From positions 186,001-250,000 of the forward strand of contig NZ_JAUYNB010000038.1 of assembly GCF_030699305.1 (NCBI RefSeq): a DNA stretch of 64,000 nucleotides. Reading direction: 5' to 3'. This DNA comes from Novosphingobium sp. (GTDB lineage: Bacteria; Pseudomonadota; Alphaproteobacteria; Sphingomonadales; Sphingomonadaceae). The position numbers were made by a program, and so were the translations under genes. Below the pieces are notes generated by a model. The model did no database searches, had not been told where the DNA came from, and was given only the letters and a program-made list of their open reading frames with translations. This document shows positions 25,959 through 35,689 of the stretch, piece by piece (within the stretch, counting starts at the first letter, position 1; each line of letters opens with the position of its first letter).

Positions 25959-26609
25959 CTAGGCGTTTGACCGCTCGGCCAGCAGCAGCCGACCCGGACC
26001 AAGCAGCGCCAGCACGTCGCCGATGTCATCGTGCGAAACGGTGAAGCAGCCCAGGCTGCGCCCGACCCGGCCCGATGACCGGGCCATGCCTTCGCTGACG
26101 TAATCCGCGCTGTGGATCACGATCGCGCGGGCCAGCGCCTGATCGTTCTGCGGCTCAAGCCCCAGCACCCGGCGCGAACGGCCATACTTGCCGATATAGG
26201 TATCGCCGATCACGAAGCTGCCGCCGGACGAGGCGTTCGAGCCGGGGCGGTTGGAAAAGCGTTGCAGCACGCCGGTATTGGCCGGATCGGACCCCCGCCC
26301 ATGCGCGACCAGCAGGTCTGCCAGCACCCGCCCATTGCCGATATCGACGATCTGGAAGCGCGGCACGCCCGATGCGGCACTGAAATCAACCAGCCCGATC
26401 CGGTCGCGATACGGCACCCGTGCCCCATGCGTCAGCAATGCGGACCTTGCCCGCGCCAGCAGAGTTGGCATTGTGTCCACCCGGACGGAAGCGGAGGCGG
26501 ATGCGGAAGCGGACGGTGCGGCGGGGATGATTGCGCTGAGGCCGATCGCACTGACGCCCACTGCACCCAAGCCAAGTCCGCCGATAAAACGACGTCGGTT
26601 TATTGTCAT
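25959..26609 (-). CDS. Murein L,D-transpeptidase catalytic-domain protein (YkuD_2 type), Tat-exported
   Basis: A 216-residue protein. The N-terminus MTINRRRFIGGLGLGAVGVS has a twin-arginine signal. The catalytic domain shows HSADYVS and SLGCFTV, where SLGC replaces the SHGC of classical YkuD enzymes, as expected for the YkuD_2 subfamily. It should modify peptidoglycan or bind it in the periplasm. It is divergent from another L,D-transpeptidase gene with a 75-base shared promoter region. Confidence 0.78.
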   Translation of the reverse strand: MTINRRRFIGGLGLGAVGVSAIGLSAIIPAAPSASASASASVRVDTMPTLLARARSALLTHGARVPYRDRIGLVDFSAASGVPRFQIVDIGNGRVLADLLVAHGRGSDPANTGVLQRFSNRPGSNASSGGSFVIGDTYIGKYGRSRRVLGLEPQNDQALARAIVIHSADYVSEGMARSSGRVGRSLGCFTVSHDDIGDVLALLGPGRLLLAERSNA

Positions 26610-26684
26610 GCGAAGCTAACCCGTATTATTGTTTGACCTGATCTGGGAACGGTCGCTGCAAATTTCAAACGGAAGAATCAAAAA

Positions 26685-27812
26685 ATGCGAAAAAAGTTCG
26701 GGTTCTCGGGGGTGATTTCCATAATTATATCAATCGCTACTGCGCCGCATGTGCAGGCTGCGGAATGGAATGTCGAACAGGCCCGCCAGCTGCGTGAATT
26801 GACTTCGGCCGCTTTTGAAGATGCGCTGCCGATACTGGATACCACCTCGCTCAGCCGCGCCATCGAACAAGGCCGCGGCCCGGCGCTCGACGTGGTGGCA
26901 ACCGACCTGGCGCTCCGCCTCGCCCAGGCCCACCTGCTCGGCACCGCCACCCCTGCGCAGCGCAGCGGCTGGCAAATCCCCGACACCGACCGCGCCATCA
27001 ACCTCGCCGACTGGCTGGAACGCGCCCTGGCCGCCGATGGCTTGCGCACCTTCTTCGCCGCCCTGCGCCCGGCCCACCCCGACTACGCTGCCCTGCGTAC
27101 GACTTTCCTCAACGAACGCGATCCCGACCGCAAACTGGCACTGGCCCGCAACATGGAGCGCTGGCGCTGGCTTCCCCGCCAGCTGGGCGAAGAGCATGTG
27201 CTGGTCAACGCCCCCGCGTTCGAAGCACGCCTCCTGCGCAGCGGCAGGATCGCCGGGACCTGGCGGGTGATTGTCGGCAAGAGCTCGACCCCCACGCCGG
27301 TCTTCGCGGCGAAGATCACCGGGGTCACGATCAACCCGTGGTGGAACATCCCGGCCAGCATCGTGCGTGAAAAGCGCGGGCGCTTTCCCGCCAGTCAGGG
27401 CTATGTCCACACCGGCGGACAATGGCGTCAAAAGCCGGGCCCCGGTAACGCGCTGGGCCAGATGAAGCTGGTCATGCCCAACCCCTACACCGTCTATCTG
27501 CACGATACCCCGTCCCGCCAACTGTTCGAGCGGGACGTCCGCGCCTTCAGCCACGGCTGCGTCCGCACCGGCGATGCGATGGGCTTTGCCGCCGCCCTGC
27601 TGGAAGGCACGGCGACCCGCGCCGAACTCGACGCGACCGTCAGGTCGCTGAAGACGGTGACCATTGACCTGCCCCAGCCGCTACCTGTCTACATCACCTA
27701 TTTCACCGCCGCTCCTGCCGCCGACGGCACGGTCACCTTCTACCCGGATATCTACCGCCGCGACGCCCGCGTCGGACCCGTCACCGCACCGGGCGGAACC
27801 TGCGGAGTATAG
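26685..27812 (+). CDS. L,D-transpeptidase (YkuD), secreted
   Basis: A 375-residue protein with signal peptide MRKKFGFSGVISIIISIATAPHVQA, a helical YcbB-like N-terminal region (RAINLADWLERALAADGL) and a YkuD domain: NPWWNIPASIV, YLHDTPSRQLF and the catalytic FSHGCVRTGD. It lacks the peptidoglycan-binding domain found in the paralog at 16917 and has no lipobox. It probably cross-links peptidoglycan in the periplasm. Divergent from the Tat-exported YkuD_2 gene; an IS remnant begins right after its stop. Confidence 0.83.
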   Translation: MRKKFGFSGVISIIISIATAPHVQAAEWNVEQARQLRELTSAAFEDALPILDTTSLSRAIEQGRGPALDVVATDLALRLAQAHLLGTATPAQRSGWQIPDTDRAINLADWLERALAADGLRTFFAALRPAHPDYAALRTTFLNERDPDRKLALARNMERWRWLPRQLGEEHVLVNAPAFEARLLRSGRIAGTWRVIVGKSSTPTPVFAAKITGVTINPWWNIPASIVREKRGRFPASQGYVHTGGQWRQKPGPGNALGQMKLVMPNPYTVYLHDTPSRQLFERDVRAFSHGCVRTGDAMGFAAALLEGTATRAELDATVRSLKTVTIDLPQPLPVYITYFTAAPAADGTVTFYPDIYRRDARVGPVTAPGGTCGV

Positions 27813-27820
27813 GTAGGGTG

Positions 27821-27915
27821 GGAGGTGCCAGTCTGATGCGAACCGTTCTCTGCCGGTCAAACCGCCACGCTGAAGCCATGAGGTTTTGCCGCACCGCCAA
27901 AGTGGCAGGGCCGAG
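27821..27915 (-). mobile_element. Diverged end of an IS6-family insertion sequence
   Basis: GGAGGTGCCAGTCTGATGCG with the following GTTCTCTGCCGGTCAAAC and ATGAGGTTTTGCC match the outer end of the IS at 63615 almost exactly before decaying after about 27890. Only the terminus and the last transposase codons survive. It lies between the transpeptidase stop and the LysR gene. Confidence 0.7.
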
Positions 27916-28086
27916 AACTCCCGCCAGCCGTTTCGCCGAAGAGAGCGGGCGATGCAGCGACAGCGGGAAGCGGATAACCATCAATGGCAGTGGGAAACTA
28001 CCCACAATCGAAGGCCGGAGACATGACACTGCTGAACCGCATAGTGTCCATTTCGCCAGCAGCGCTTTCATGCCATTACTGCGCCG

Positions 28087-28989
28087 ATGCGTTTCAACGG
28101 CCTTGATCTTAACCTGCTATCCGCTTTGCACGTCTTGCTGGAGGAGGGCGGCGTTTCCCGCGCGGCCCACCGGATGAACGTCAGCCAGCCCGCAATGAGC
28201 GCGGCGCTGGGCCGATTGCGCGAGTTCTTCGATGACGAATTGCTGGTTCCGGTCGGTCGCCGCATGGTGCCCACTGCCCGCGCCGAAGGGTTGCGGCCGC
28301 TGCTGACCCAGTTTCTGGGCACTGCGGAAGAAATGATTGCCGCATCGAGCAAGTTCGAACCCGCCGTCGCCAGCCGCCGGTTCCGCATCAGCGCATCAGA
28401 CTACATGGTCACTGTACTGATCGGGCCACTGCTGGAACGCCTCGCGGCCTGCGCGCCCGGTATCCAGCTGGATTTGTTCCCCACCGGTCCGGAGCAGACG
28501 CAAGGGCTGGAAAAGGGCGAGATCGACCTGGTGGTCAGCCCGGCCAACTTCCTGTCGCGCGCGCATCCGAGCGAACTGCTGCTGGTGGATGAACATGTCG
28601 TGCTGGGCTGGAACGGCAATCCGGCGCTGGCGCGTCCGCTGGACCGCGCTGCCTTTCTGGCGCTTGGCCAGGTGGTGACCCGCTTTGGCGGCGGGCGCGA
28701 AAAGTCGTTTGCCGAGCAGCAACTGGGCGAATTTGCCCGGCTGCTGCGGATCGAAGTCACGACGACCAGTTTTTCCAGCGTGCCGCGGTTGCTGGTCGGG
28801 ACACAGCGGATCGCGGTGCTGCAAAAACGGCTGGCCGATGCGTTCTTGCCGACGTTGCCGATTGTGGCCCAGCCCGTGCCGTTTGACCTGCCGCCCTTGA
28901 CGATGATGGTGCAATACCATTCCGCCCGCGCGTCCGATCCGGGCATCGCTTGGCTGGTGCGCCAGATGCAGGCAGCGCTGGCCGATTGA
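28087..28989 (+). CDS. LysR family transcriptional regulator (NodD/PnbR-like)
   Basis: A 300-residue regulator. The N-terminal HTH is NLLSALHVLLEEGGVSRAAHRMNVSQPAMSAALGRLREFFDD, followed by a LysR effector domain (RFRISASDYMVTVLIGPLLERL). The sequence style (LNLLSALHVLLEE, ARAEGLRPLL) is that of the NodD-like branch that senses aromatic compounds. It precedes, on the same strand, the TonB receptor and the ring-cleavage cluster and is the obvious candidate regulator of both. Confidence 0.85.
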   Translation: MRFNGLDLNLLSALHVLLEEGGVSRAAHRMNVSQPAMSAALGRLREFFDDELLVPVGRRMVPTARAEGLRPLLTQFLGTAEEMIAASSKFEPAVASRRFRISASDYMVTVLIGPLLERLAACAPGIQLDLFPTGPEQTQGLEKGEIDLVVSPANFLSRAHPSELLLVDEHVVLGWNGNPALARPLDRAAFLALGQVVTRFGGGREKSFAEQQLGEFARLLRIEVTTTSFSSVPRLLVGTQRIAVLQKRLADAFLPTLPIVAQPVPFDLPPLTMMVQYHSARASDPGIAWLVRQMQAALAD

Positions 28990-28998
28990 TTGCAATCA
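28987..28998. promoter_or_regulatory. 12-bp palindrome TGATTGCAATCA upstream of the TonB receptor
   Basis: A perfect dyad overlapping the LysR stop codon and lying about 115 bases before the receptor ATG. The GATTGCAATC core resembles LysR-type half sites, so it may be the recognition site for the adjacent regulator. One copy only. Confidence 0.35.
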
Positions 28999-29111
28999 GT
29001 TTTGGTTATGGAATCCTATTCGATCAATTCATTTTCTCTATGAAATGCCGTCGGGCATAACCAGCGCCAAGTCAGGGCAGCGATTCTGACTGGATTTCTG
29101 GGGAGAGTGCA

Positions 29112-31442
29112 ATGCGATCGAAGGCCATTCTGCGGGCGACCGTCCCGCTTTCCGCCCTGTCTGCCGCTATGTCTGCCGCGCTGTGTTTCGCCATGCCGGC
29201 GCAGGCGCAGGAAACTGCGGCAGCGGATAACGGTGGCATCGCGGATATCGTGGTCACCGCGCAGCGGCGTGAGGAAAGCCTGCAGCGCGCCGCCGTGGCG
29301 GTAACCGCCGTCACCGGTGAAACGCTGACCAATGCCGGTATCACCGACATCGCCGATCTGCAGAAGCTGGTCCCGGCGCTCGCCATTTCGCCGACCGGGG
29401 GCACGACCAGCTTTTTCCTGCGCGGGGTTGGCACCAATTCGCAGAACTCGTTTTCGGAAAACGCGGTCGCGTTCAATTTCAACGGTGTCTATGTCGCCCG
29501 TCCGTCGGCGCCCGCCGGGGTGTTTTACGATCTGCAGCGCGTCGAAGTGGTCAAGGGGCCGCAAGGCACCCTGTATGGCCGCAATGCCACTGGCGGTGCG
29601 ATCAACGTCCTGCCGCGCAAGCCTGAACTGGGCGCAGTCAGCGGCAATGTCATGGCCGAAGTCGGCAATTACGACAGCCGCAAACTGTCTGCTGCGCTGA
29701 ACGTTCCGCTGGGCGGATCGGCCGCGCTGCGGGTTGCCGGGCAAGTTGTGAACCGCGACGGTTATCTGTCCGATGGCTACGACGATGAAAAGGGCGAAGG
29801 GGTACGCGCCTCGCTGCTGGTCGAACCGGCGGATGGCTGGTCAGTGCTGGTCGTCGGCGATTATTTCAACCAGCACGGCAAGGGGGCCGGCGCCGTACTG
29901 CTGCCGAATGCCGCGTTCGCGGTGCCCGCGCTGGAAGACCGGATCGGGATTTCCGGCAATCCGGCCAAAGCCGCGATCAGCGCTCTGGCGGCGACCCGCT
30001 TCGCACCGCCGTTCTGCGGTGGAATGGGCGGGTTCGTTACCAGCGGCTGCATCGATTTGCCGGCGGACACGGGCTTTCTGGACAACGAGTTCTACGGATT
30101 GAGCGCGACGGTCGAGGGCGACCTGGGCTTCGCCACGCTGACCGTACAGCCGGCCTGGCGCAAATCGGACATCAATTTCGTCACGTATCTGCCGGGCTTC
30201 CGCGGCGAAGTGGTTGAACAAGCCGAACAGTTCTCGCTCGAAACGCGGCTGGCATCGAACGGCACCGGGCCGCTGTCGTATGTGCTGGGGGCGTTCTATT
30301 TCAAGGAAGACCAGACCGCGCTGAACTTTTTCCGGCAGGGCGATCTGTCGACCACACGGTTCACGCCCAACATCACCACCGAAAGCATCGCGGCGTTCGG
30401 CCAGCTGACCTACGGCCTGAGCGACAGCCTGCGCGCCGTACTGGGTGGGCGTTATACCCGCGAGACCAAGAACCAGCTGACCGCAACCATTTCGGGCGGT
30501 CGCCCCGGCCCGGTCAACCCACCGCTGGGCGCACCGTTCACCGGCGCGCTGGAATTTGACAAGTTCACCTGGAAGGCCGGGCTGGAATGGGACGCGGGGC
30601 CAGCGTCGCTGGTCTATGCCAACGTGGCGACCGGCTTCAAATCAGGCGGATTCTTTGTCGCCGCGCCGCCGGCCAACACGTTCGCGCCGGAAGTTCTGAC
30701 GGCCTATACCGTCGGCACCAAGAACCGTTTTTTCGGCAACAAGCTGCAGGTTAACCTGGAAGCGTTCTACTGGGATTATACCGACCAGCAGATCACGTTT
30801 GTGGGCGGGGTTGCGACCGGAACCGGGGTTTTCGCGCAAGGATCGCGCACCGAAAACGCTGGAAAATCACGCATTTATGGGGCAGAACTGGAAATCCGGT
30901 TCGCGCCGTCGCGCAACGATCAGTTCGACCTGAGCGTGCAGTACCTGAACGGCAAGTACAACAGCCTGCAAACCGCCAACTTCTCGGCCACGGGCGCGCC
31001 GGTCGCAACGGGCTGCACTGTGCTGGGCAGCCGCCTGGCCAACCCCACTGTGCCGGGCAACAACGCCCGGTTCTATGACATCGACTGTTCGGGAAAACCC
31101 GCCGTGAACGCGCCCGAATGGGCCTTGTCGGCGGGCTATCAGCGCGGGTTCGACCTGACCGACAATGTCCGTCTGCTGCTGGGCGCGCGGACCACGATCG
31201 AGGCCGGGCGCTATCTCAACGCCAACTTCCGGCTGGATGAGCGGCAGGGCAGCTTCATGATGTCCGACGTCTATGCCACGATCGACGTCGGTGACGGCAA
31301 GTGGACGCTGACCGCGTTCGTCAACAATCTGGAAGACGCCGAAGTCCTGCAGCGGGCCGGCACGCGCCCGATCCTGGATTTCCCGGTCGGCAAACTGGCT
31401 CCGCCGCGCACCTATGGGCTGCGCATGGGATACCGGTTCTGA
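29112..31442 (+). CDS. TonB-dependent receptor
   Basis: A 776-residue outer-membrane receptor. A signal peptide ending at PAQAQ is followed by the TonB box/plug start IADIVVTAQRREESLQ and the plug motif VEVVKGPQGTLYGRNATGGAIN. A long barrel ends in aromatic YRF at the C-terminus, the outer-membrane insertion signal. It should import the substrate of the downstream catabolic genes; the MBL-hydrolase gene overlaps its stop by one base. The ATG follows GGGGAGAG. Confidence 0.9.
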   Translation: MRSKAILRATVPLSALSAAMSAALCFAMPAQAQETAAADNGGIADIVVTAQRREESLQRAAVAVTAVTGETLTNAGITDIADLQKLVPALAISPTGGTTSFFLRGVGTNSQNSFSENAVAFNFNGVYVARPSAPAGVFYDLQRVEVVKGPQGTLYGRNATGGAINVLPRKPELGAVSGNVMAEVGNYDSRKLSAALNVPLGGSAALRVAGQVVNRDGYLSDGYDDEKGEGVRASLLVEPADGWSVLVVGDYFNQHGKGAGAVLLPNAAFAVPALEDRIGISGNPAKAAISALAATRFAPPFCGGMGGFVTSGCIDLPADTGFLDNEFYGLSATVEGDLGFATLTVQPAWRKSDINFVTYLPGFRGEVVEQAEQFSLETRLASNGTGPLSYVLGAFYFKEDQTALNFFRQGDLSTTRFTPNITTESIAAFGQLTYGLSDSLRAVLGGRYTRETKNQLTATISGGRPGPVNPPLGAPFTGALEFDKFTWKAGLEWDAGPASLVYANVATGFKSGGFFVAAPPANTFAPEVLTAYTVGTKNRFFGNKLQVNLEAFYWDYTDQQITFVGGVATGTGVFAQGSRTENAGKSRIYGAELEIRFAPSRNDQFDLSVQYLNGKYNSLQTANFSATGAPVATGCTVLGSRLANPTVPGNNARFYDIDCSGKPAVNAPEWALSAGYQRGFDLTDNVRLLLGARTTIEAGRYLNANFRLDERQGSFMMSDVYATIDVGDGKWTLTAFVNNLEDAEVLQRAGTRPILDFPVGKLAPPRTYGLRMGYRF

Positions 31443-32416
31443 TGCGGCGGGCGGTCATTGGCCTGGGCACTGCCCTGACGCTGTTGGCCGCCGCGCTGCC
31501 AGCAGCGTCACCATCGGGCGTAAAGGGCAGCCTGTTTATCACCTTGGGCACAATGGGCGGACCAGTGCCGGATGGCCTGCGCTCACAGCCCGCCAATGTC
31601 CTGATCCATGCGGGTCAGGCCTATCTGATCGATGCGGGCGACGGCGCGGTGCAGCAACTGGCCAAGGCCGGGATTGCGCTGCCGCAAGTCAGGGCGGTGT
31701 TCCTCAGCCACTTGCACGCCGATCACACCGGCGGCCTGTCTGCGGTACTGGCGCTGCGCAACCAGACCAAGGTCGCCGGACAGCTCATCGTCTATGGACC
31801 GCCGGGAACCCGGGAACTGGTTGCGGGAATCACCTTGTCGATGCAGCCCGCCGCGCGCGCGGGCTATGGCATTCCAGGGCAGCCGTGGGCGCCGCCGGAC
31901 AGCACCGTCACGGTGGTGGAACTGGTGGATGGCAGCAGCGCCGAGCTGGGGTTGATGCGCGTGCGAGCTGCACAGAACAGCCATTACGATTTTGCCCCCG
32001 GCAGCGCAGAGGACCGCGCCCATAAATCGCTGTCCTATCGGTTCGACTTGCCGGGACGCAGCATCGTCTACACCGGCGATACCGGGCCGAGCGCAGCGGT
32101 TGAGCAGCTGGCGAGGGGCGCGGATCTGCTGGTCAGCGAAATGATCGATCTGGATGCGACCATGGCAACCGTGGCGCGCAATTCACCGAACATGCCCGAA
32201 CCGGCGCGGCGCGATCTGCTGCAGCACCTGTCGACCCACCATCTGACGGCGATAGATGTCGGGCGGCTGGCCAGCCGGGCCGGGGTCCGTGCAGTGGTCA
32301 TCACGCATTTCGCGGGCGGCACCGGGCAGGCTCGCAGCACGCGCGGTTATGTGCGGCAAGTGCGGCAAAACTTCACCGGACCCGTGGCCATCGCCAACGA
32401 CCTTGACCGCTTCTGA
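31442..32416 (+). CDS. Secreted MBL-fold metallohydrolase
   Basis: A 324-residue protein with a signal peptide (MRRAVIGLGTALTLLAAALPAASP) and the metallo-beta-lactamase metal motif LSHLHADHTGG; later ligands appear in the VYTGDTGPS and VVITHFAGG segments. It should be a periplasmic Zn hydrolase such as a lactonase or arylsulfatase/phosphodiesterase-like enzyme. The ATG shares a base with the receptor stop (TGATG), so receptor and hydrolase are coupled, consistent with processing of the substrate right after outer-membrane import. The track start at 31301 is inside the receptor gene. Confidence 0.8.
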   Translation: MRRAVIGLGTALTLLAAALPAASPSGVKGSLFITLGTMGGPVPDGLRSQPANVLIHAGQAYLIDAGDGAVQQLAKAGIALPQVRAVFLSHLHADHTGGLSAVLALRNQTKVAGQLIVYGPPGTRELVAGITLSMQPAARAGYGIPGQPWAPPDSTVTVVELVDGSSAELGLMRVRAAQNSHYDFAPGSAEDRAHKSLSYRFDLPGRSIVYTGDTGPSAAVEQLARGADLLVSEMIDLDATMATVARNSPNMPEPARRDLLQHLSTHHLTAIDVGRLASRAGVRAVVITHFAGGTGQARSTRGYVRQVRQNFTGPVAIANDLDRF

Positions 32417-32436
32417 AAGGGCGCTGCAGCACTACC

Positions 32437-33552
32437 ATGCAAGATCTCGACATTCTGATCATCGGCGGCGGCATCGGCGGCCTGACTTCGGCCATTGCCC
32501 TGCGCGAACGCGGCTTTGCCGTTACGGTGATCGAGCGCGATCCGGACTGGACCGTCTATGGCGTCGGGATCATCCAGCAGGGCAACGTGCTGCGCGCGGC
32601 GGAAACGCTGGGCATCCTGGGCAGTTATGCAGCGGCCGGGGTCGGGTTTGACGCGGTGGAAGTCTATGCGCCAAATGGGACGATGGTGGCGCGTGTGCCA
32701 TCGCCGCGCCTGCTGCCGGATTATCCTGCCAACCTTGGCGTTGGCCGCCGCCAGTTGCAGAAAGTGCTGGCGGATGCCGCCCGTGATGCCGGGACCGTGA
32801 TCCGGCTGGGGCTGACGGCGAGCGCGATCGATGACGATGGGGAAGCGGTGCAGGTCACGTTCTCGGACGGCAGCACGGACCGTTTCGACATCGTGATCGG
32901 CGCGGACGGGGTCTATTCCCAGACCCGCGCCATGATCCTGCCCGATGCGGAGCAGCCGCAGTTCACCGGACAGGCGGTGTGGCGGTACAACCTGCCGCGT
33001 CCGGCCAACCTGGATGCGCTCAACGTCTATAACGGACCGACTGGTGTCGGGCTGGTGCCGATCAGCGACGATCTGATGTATATCTATGTGACCACCCCCG
33101 AACCAGGCAATCCGCGCTATCCGCGTCAAGGGCTGGCCGCCGCGATGCGCGCCAGAATGGCCGGTTGCGCCCCCGCCATCCGCGAACTGGGCGAACAGAT
33201 CACCGATGACGACGGCGTGGTGTACCGCCCGCTGGAAGGCATGCTGGTCGAAGGACCGTGGCATAGCGGCCGCGTGGTGCTGCTGGGCGATGCGGTCCAT
33301 GCCACCACGCCGCATCTTGGCCAGGGCGCGGGCATGGCGATCGAGGACAGCATCGTGCTGGCTGATGAACTGGCCCGCCATGACACCGTGGCCGAAGCAT
33401 TCGCCGCCTATCGCACCCGCCGGTTTGACCGCTGCGCCTATATCGTCCGGTCCAGCCTGGCGATTTGCATGGGCCAGCTGGGCAAAGGCCCGCCGGTCGA
33501 CAACGCCCAGGCCACCGCCGAAATGTTCGCGCTGACCGCGCAGCCCATCTGA
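32437..33552 (+). CDS. FAD-dependent aromatic monooxygenase
   Basis: A 371-residue group A flavoprotein hydroxylase. The dinucleotide motif IIGGGIGGLTSAIALRERG is at the N-terminus. DG is in FDIVIGADGVYSQTR, and the second FAD motif is LLGDAVHATTPHLGQGAGMAIED. It resembles salicylate- and 3-hydroxybenzoate 6-hydroxylases and should hydroxylate a phenolic substrate with NAD(P)H and O2, producing the diol that the next gene cleaves. Confidence 0.83.
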   Translation: MQDLDILIIGGGIGGLTSAIALRERGFAVTVIERDPDWTVYGVGIIQQGNVLRAAETLGILGSYAAAGVGFDAVEVYAPNGTMVARVPSPRLLPDYPANLGVGRRQLQKVLADAARDAGTVIRLGLTASAIDDDGEAVQVTFSDGSTDRFDIVIGADGVYSQTRAMILPDAEQPQFTGQAVWRYNLPRPANLDALNVYNGPTGVGLVPISDDLMYIYVTTPEPGNPRYPRQGLAAAMRARMAGCAPAIRELGEQITDDDGVVYRPLEGMLVEGPWHSGRVVLLGDAVHATTPHLGQGAGMAIEDSIVLADELARHDTVAEAFAAYRTRRFDRCAYIVRSSLAICMGQLGKGPPVDNAQATAEMFALTAQPI

Positions 33553-33566
33553 AAAGGACGCACCCC

Positions 33567-34469
33567 ATGATCCGCGTTAATGAAATCCGTTATGTCGGGT
33601 ATGCCGTGACTGACCTTGCGGCGGAGCAGAATTACTATCAGGAAAAGTGGGGCCTGGACCTTGTCCCGTCGGACGACGGCATGGTCCGGTTCAAGGCCGC
33701 TGGCCATGATGAGTACCACGTCGTGCGCCTGCGCCAGGCCGATGAAAACCGCATTGACGTGATCGCACTGGCCGCTGCCAGCCGGGCCGATGTCGATGCG
33801 CTGTGCGGACAAGTCCGCGCGGCCGGTGCAAAAGTCGTCAGCGAACCGGCCGAGCTGGCCACGCCCGGCGGCGGCTATGGCTTCCGGTTCTTCACGCCCG
33901 ATGGAATGCTGCTGGAAATTTCGTCAGACGTGGCCCGCGGCAACGCGCGCGCCATTGGCCGGTGGGAAGGCGTTCCGGTCAAGATCAGCCATATCGTGCT
34001 GCATTCGCCCGATCACACGGCGCTGGTGCGGTTCTTCACCGACGTGCTGGGCTTCAAGGTATCGGACTGGCTGGGCGATTTCATGTGCTTCCTGCGCTGC
34101 AATTCCGCGCATCACCGGATTGCCATCCTGCCGGGGCCGCCATGCCTGAACCATGTGGCGTATGATATGACCGGCGTGGACGGGATGATGGCCGGGATCA
34201 ACCGGCTCAAGCAGAAGCAGGTTGATATCCGCTGGGGTCCGGGCCGCCATACGGCGGGTGACAACACGTTCAGCTATTTCGTCACGCCGTGCGGCTTTGT
34301 CACCGAATACACCGCCGAGCTGGAGGAAGTGGATTTCGACGCACATCAGGCCACCGTCTATGCCCCCGCGCCCAAAGTCATGGACCAGTGGGGCATCGGC
34401 ATTGGCGGGCCGCAAACCATGCCGCACGCTGCCGCCAACCCCGGCCTGTTTGTTGCGGTGGAGGGCTGA
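33567..34469 (+). CDS. VOC-family extradiol ring-cleavage dioxygenase
   Basis: A 300-residue two-domain glyoxalase-fold enzyme of the type I extradiol class (BphC-like). In the C-terminal domain the likely Fe(II) ligands are His in KISHIVLHS, His in CLNHVAYD and Glu in FVTEYTAE. It should cleave a catechol meta to the hydroxyls. The ATG at 33567 follows AAAAGGA; the track start lies in the previous gene. It is followed within four bases by a hydrolase that could act on the ring-fission product. Confidence 0.83.
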   Translation: MIRVNEIRYVGYAVTDLAAEQNYYQEKWGLDLVPSDDGMVRFKAAGHDEYHVVRLRQADENRIDVIALAAASRADVDALCGQVRAAGAKVVSEPAELATPGGGYGFRFFTPDGMLLEISSDVARGNARAIGRWEGVPVKISHIVLHSPDHTALVRFFTDVLGFKVSDWLGDFMCFLRCNSAHHRIAILPGPPCLNHVAYDMTGVDGMMAGINRLKQKQVDIRWGPGRHTAGDNTFSYFVTPCGFVTEYTAELEEVDFDAHQATVYAPAPKVMDQWGIGIGGPQTMPHAAANPGLFVAVEG

Positions 34470-34472
34470 GCC

Positions 34473-35630
34473 ATGGCGCTGTTCGAATATTTTCCGAACT
34501 ATATCTGGAATCTGTCAGTTGCGATTGCGCTGGAAAGCGGGGGGCGGATCGGCGAAATCGTCGACATGTGTCAGCCAATCCGCGATGCGGCAGCGGGCGG
34601 CGCCGATGCCGGAACGCCGCAGTTCATGGCGCAGTGGGTGCGCGTGGCCGATACGCTGATCGAACTGGCCGATGAAGACCGCGCGCGCGGCCGCAGCTTT
34701 TCCGCTTCGGACAAGCTGGAACGCGCATCGCTGTATCTGCTGGTGGCGGAACGGATGCAGGCACACGGATCGCCGGGGCGTGAACAGACGTATGCCCGCG
34801 CGCTGGATTGCTTTGCCCGCTCTACCACGCTGGGCCGGATCGACCGTGAATGGGTGGAAATCCCGCTGGCCACCGGCTCGATGGCGGCGCTTTACACCTG
34901 CGCGCCGGGGCCGGGACCGCGCCCGGTAGTCGTCTATTGCAACGGCCTCGATAGCTGCAAGGAACTGCTCTATTGGTCGCGCCTGCCGCAGGCGCTGGCC
35001 CGGCGCGGCATTTCCACGTTGTGCGTTGATCAGCCGGGCACGGGTGAAGCCCTGCGCCTGCAAGGCCTGCCGGTCGATCCACATAGCGAAAACTGGGCAT
35101 CGCGCGCGGTCGACTGGCTGGAAGGTCAGCCCGATGCCGATCCGGCCCGCATCGGCATGACCGGCATTTCGCTGGGCGGCCATTTCGCCCCGCGCGCGGT
35201 GGCTTATGAACCGCGCTTCGCCAGCGGGGCCTGCTGGGGGGCCAACCACAACTGGCGCGAAGTTCAGGACAAGCGGATGCGCCGCGAGGGGGAAAACCCC
35301 GTGCCGCATTACTGGGCGCATGTGTTCTGGGCCTTCGGCGCAACCGACATGGATGATTTCCTGGCGAAGTCGGCCGACATGAACCTCAACGGGCACATGG
35401 ACCGCATCCGGGTGCCGTTCCTCGTCACGCACGGCGCGCAGGACCGGCAGATCAGTGTAGAATATGCCCATCAGGCTTATGCCCAGCTGGTCAACAGCCC
35501 CAAGGCCGAACTCAAGATCTTCACGCCGCGCGAAGGCGGGGTGGAACACGTCGGTGCGGACAACATGTCTTACGGCTGCGATTATCTGGCTGACTGGTTC
35601 GCTGAAACACTGGGCGGGCAGATCGGGTGA
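34473..35630 (+). CDS. Alpha/beta hydrolase (2,6-dihydroxypseudooxynicotine hydrolase / FrsA-like)
   Basis: A 385-residue protein with a helical N-terminal third and a hydrolase core: nucleophile in GMTGISLGGHFAP, Asp in THGAQDRQ and His in GGVEHVGADN. The N-terminal extension and length fit C-C-bond-cleaving enzymes such as 2,6-dihydroxypseudooxynicotine hydrolase. Directly after an extradiol dioxygenase it is a good candidate to hydrolyse the ring-fission product. Ribosome site GGAGGGC precedes the ATG. Confidence 0.78.
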   Translation: MALFEYFPNYIWNLSVAIALESGGRIGEIVDMCQPIRDAAAGGADAGTPQFMAQWVRVADTLIELADEDRARGRSFSASDKLERASLYLLVAERMQAHGSPGREQTYARALDCFARSTTLGRIDREWVEIPLATGSMAALYTCAPGPGPRPVVVYCNGLDSCKELLYWSRLPQALARRGISTLCVDQPGTGEALRLQGLPVDPHSENWASRAVDWLEGQPDADPARIGMTGISLGGHFAPRAVAYEPRFASGACWGANHNWREVQDKRMRREGENPVPHYWAHVFWAFGATDMDDFLAKSADMNLNGHMDRIRVPFLVTHGAQDRQISVEYAHQAYAQLVNSPKAELKIFTPREGGVEHVGADNMSYGCDYLADWFAETLGGQIG

Positions 35631-35689
35631 CCGAGCGCGCGTGCACTGGTTCGCCAGTGCAGGATCGGACCGACTGTTGGGAGAATACC

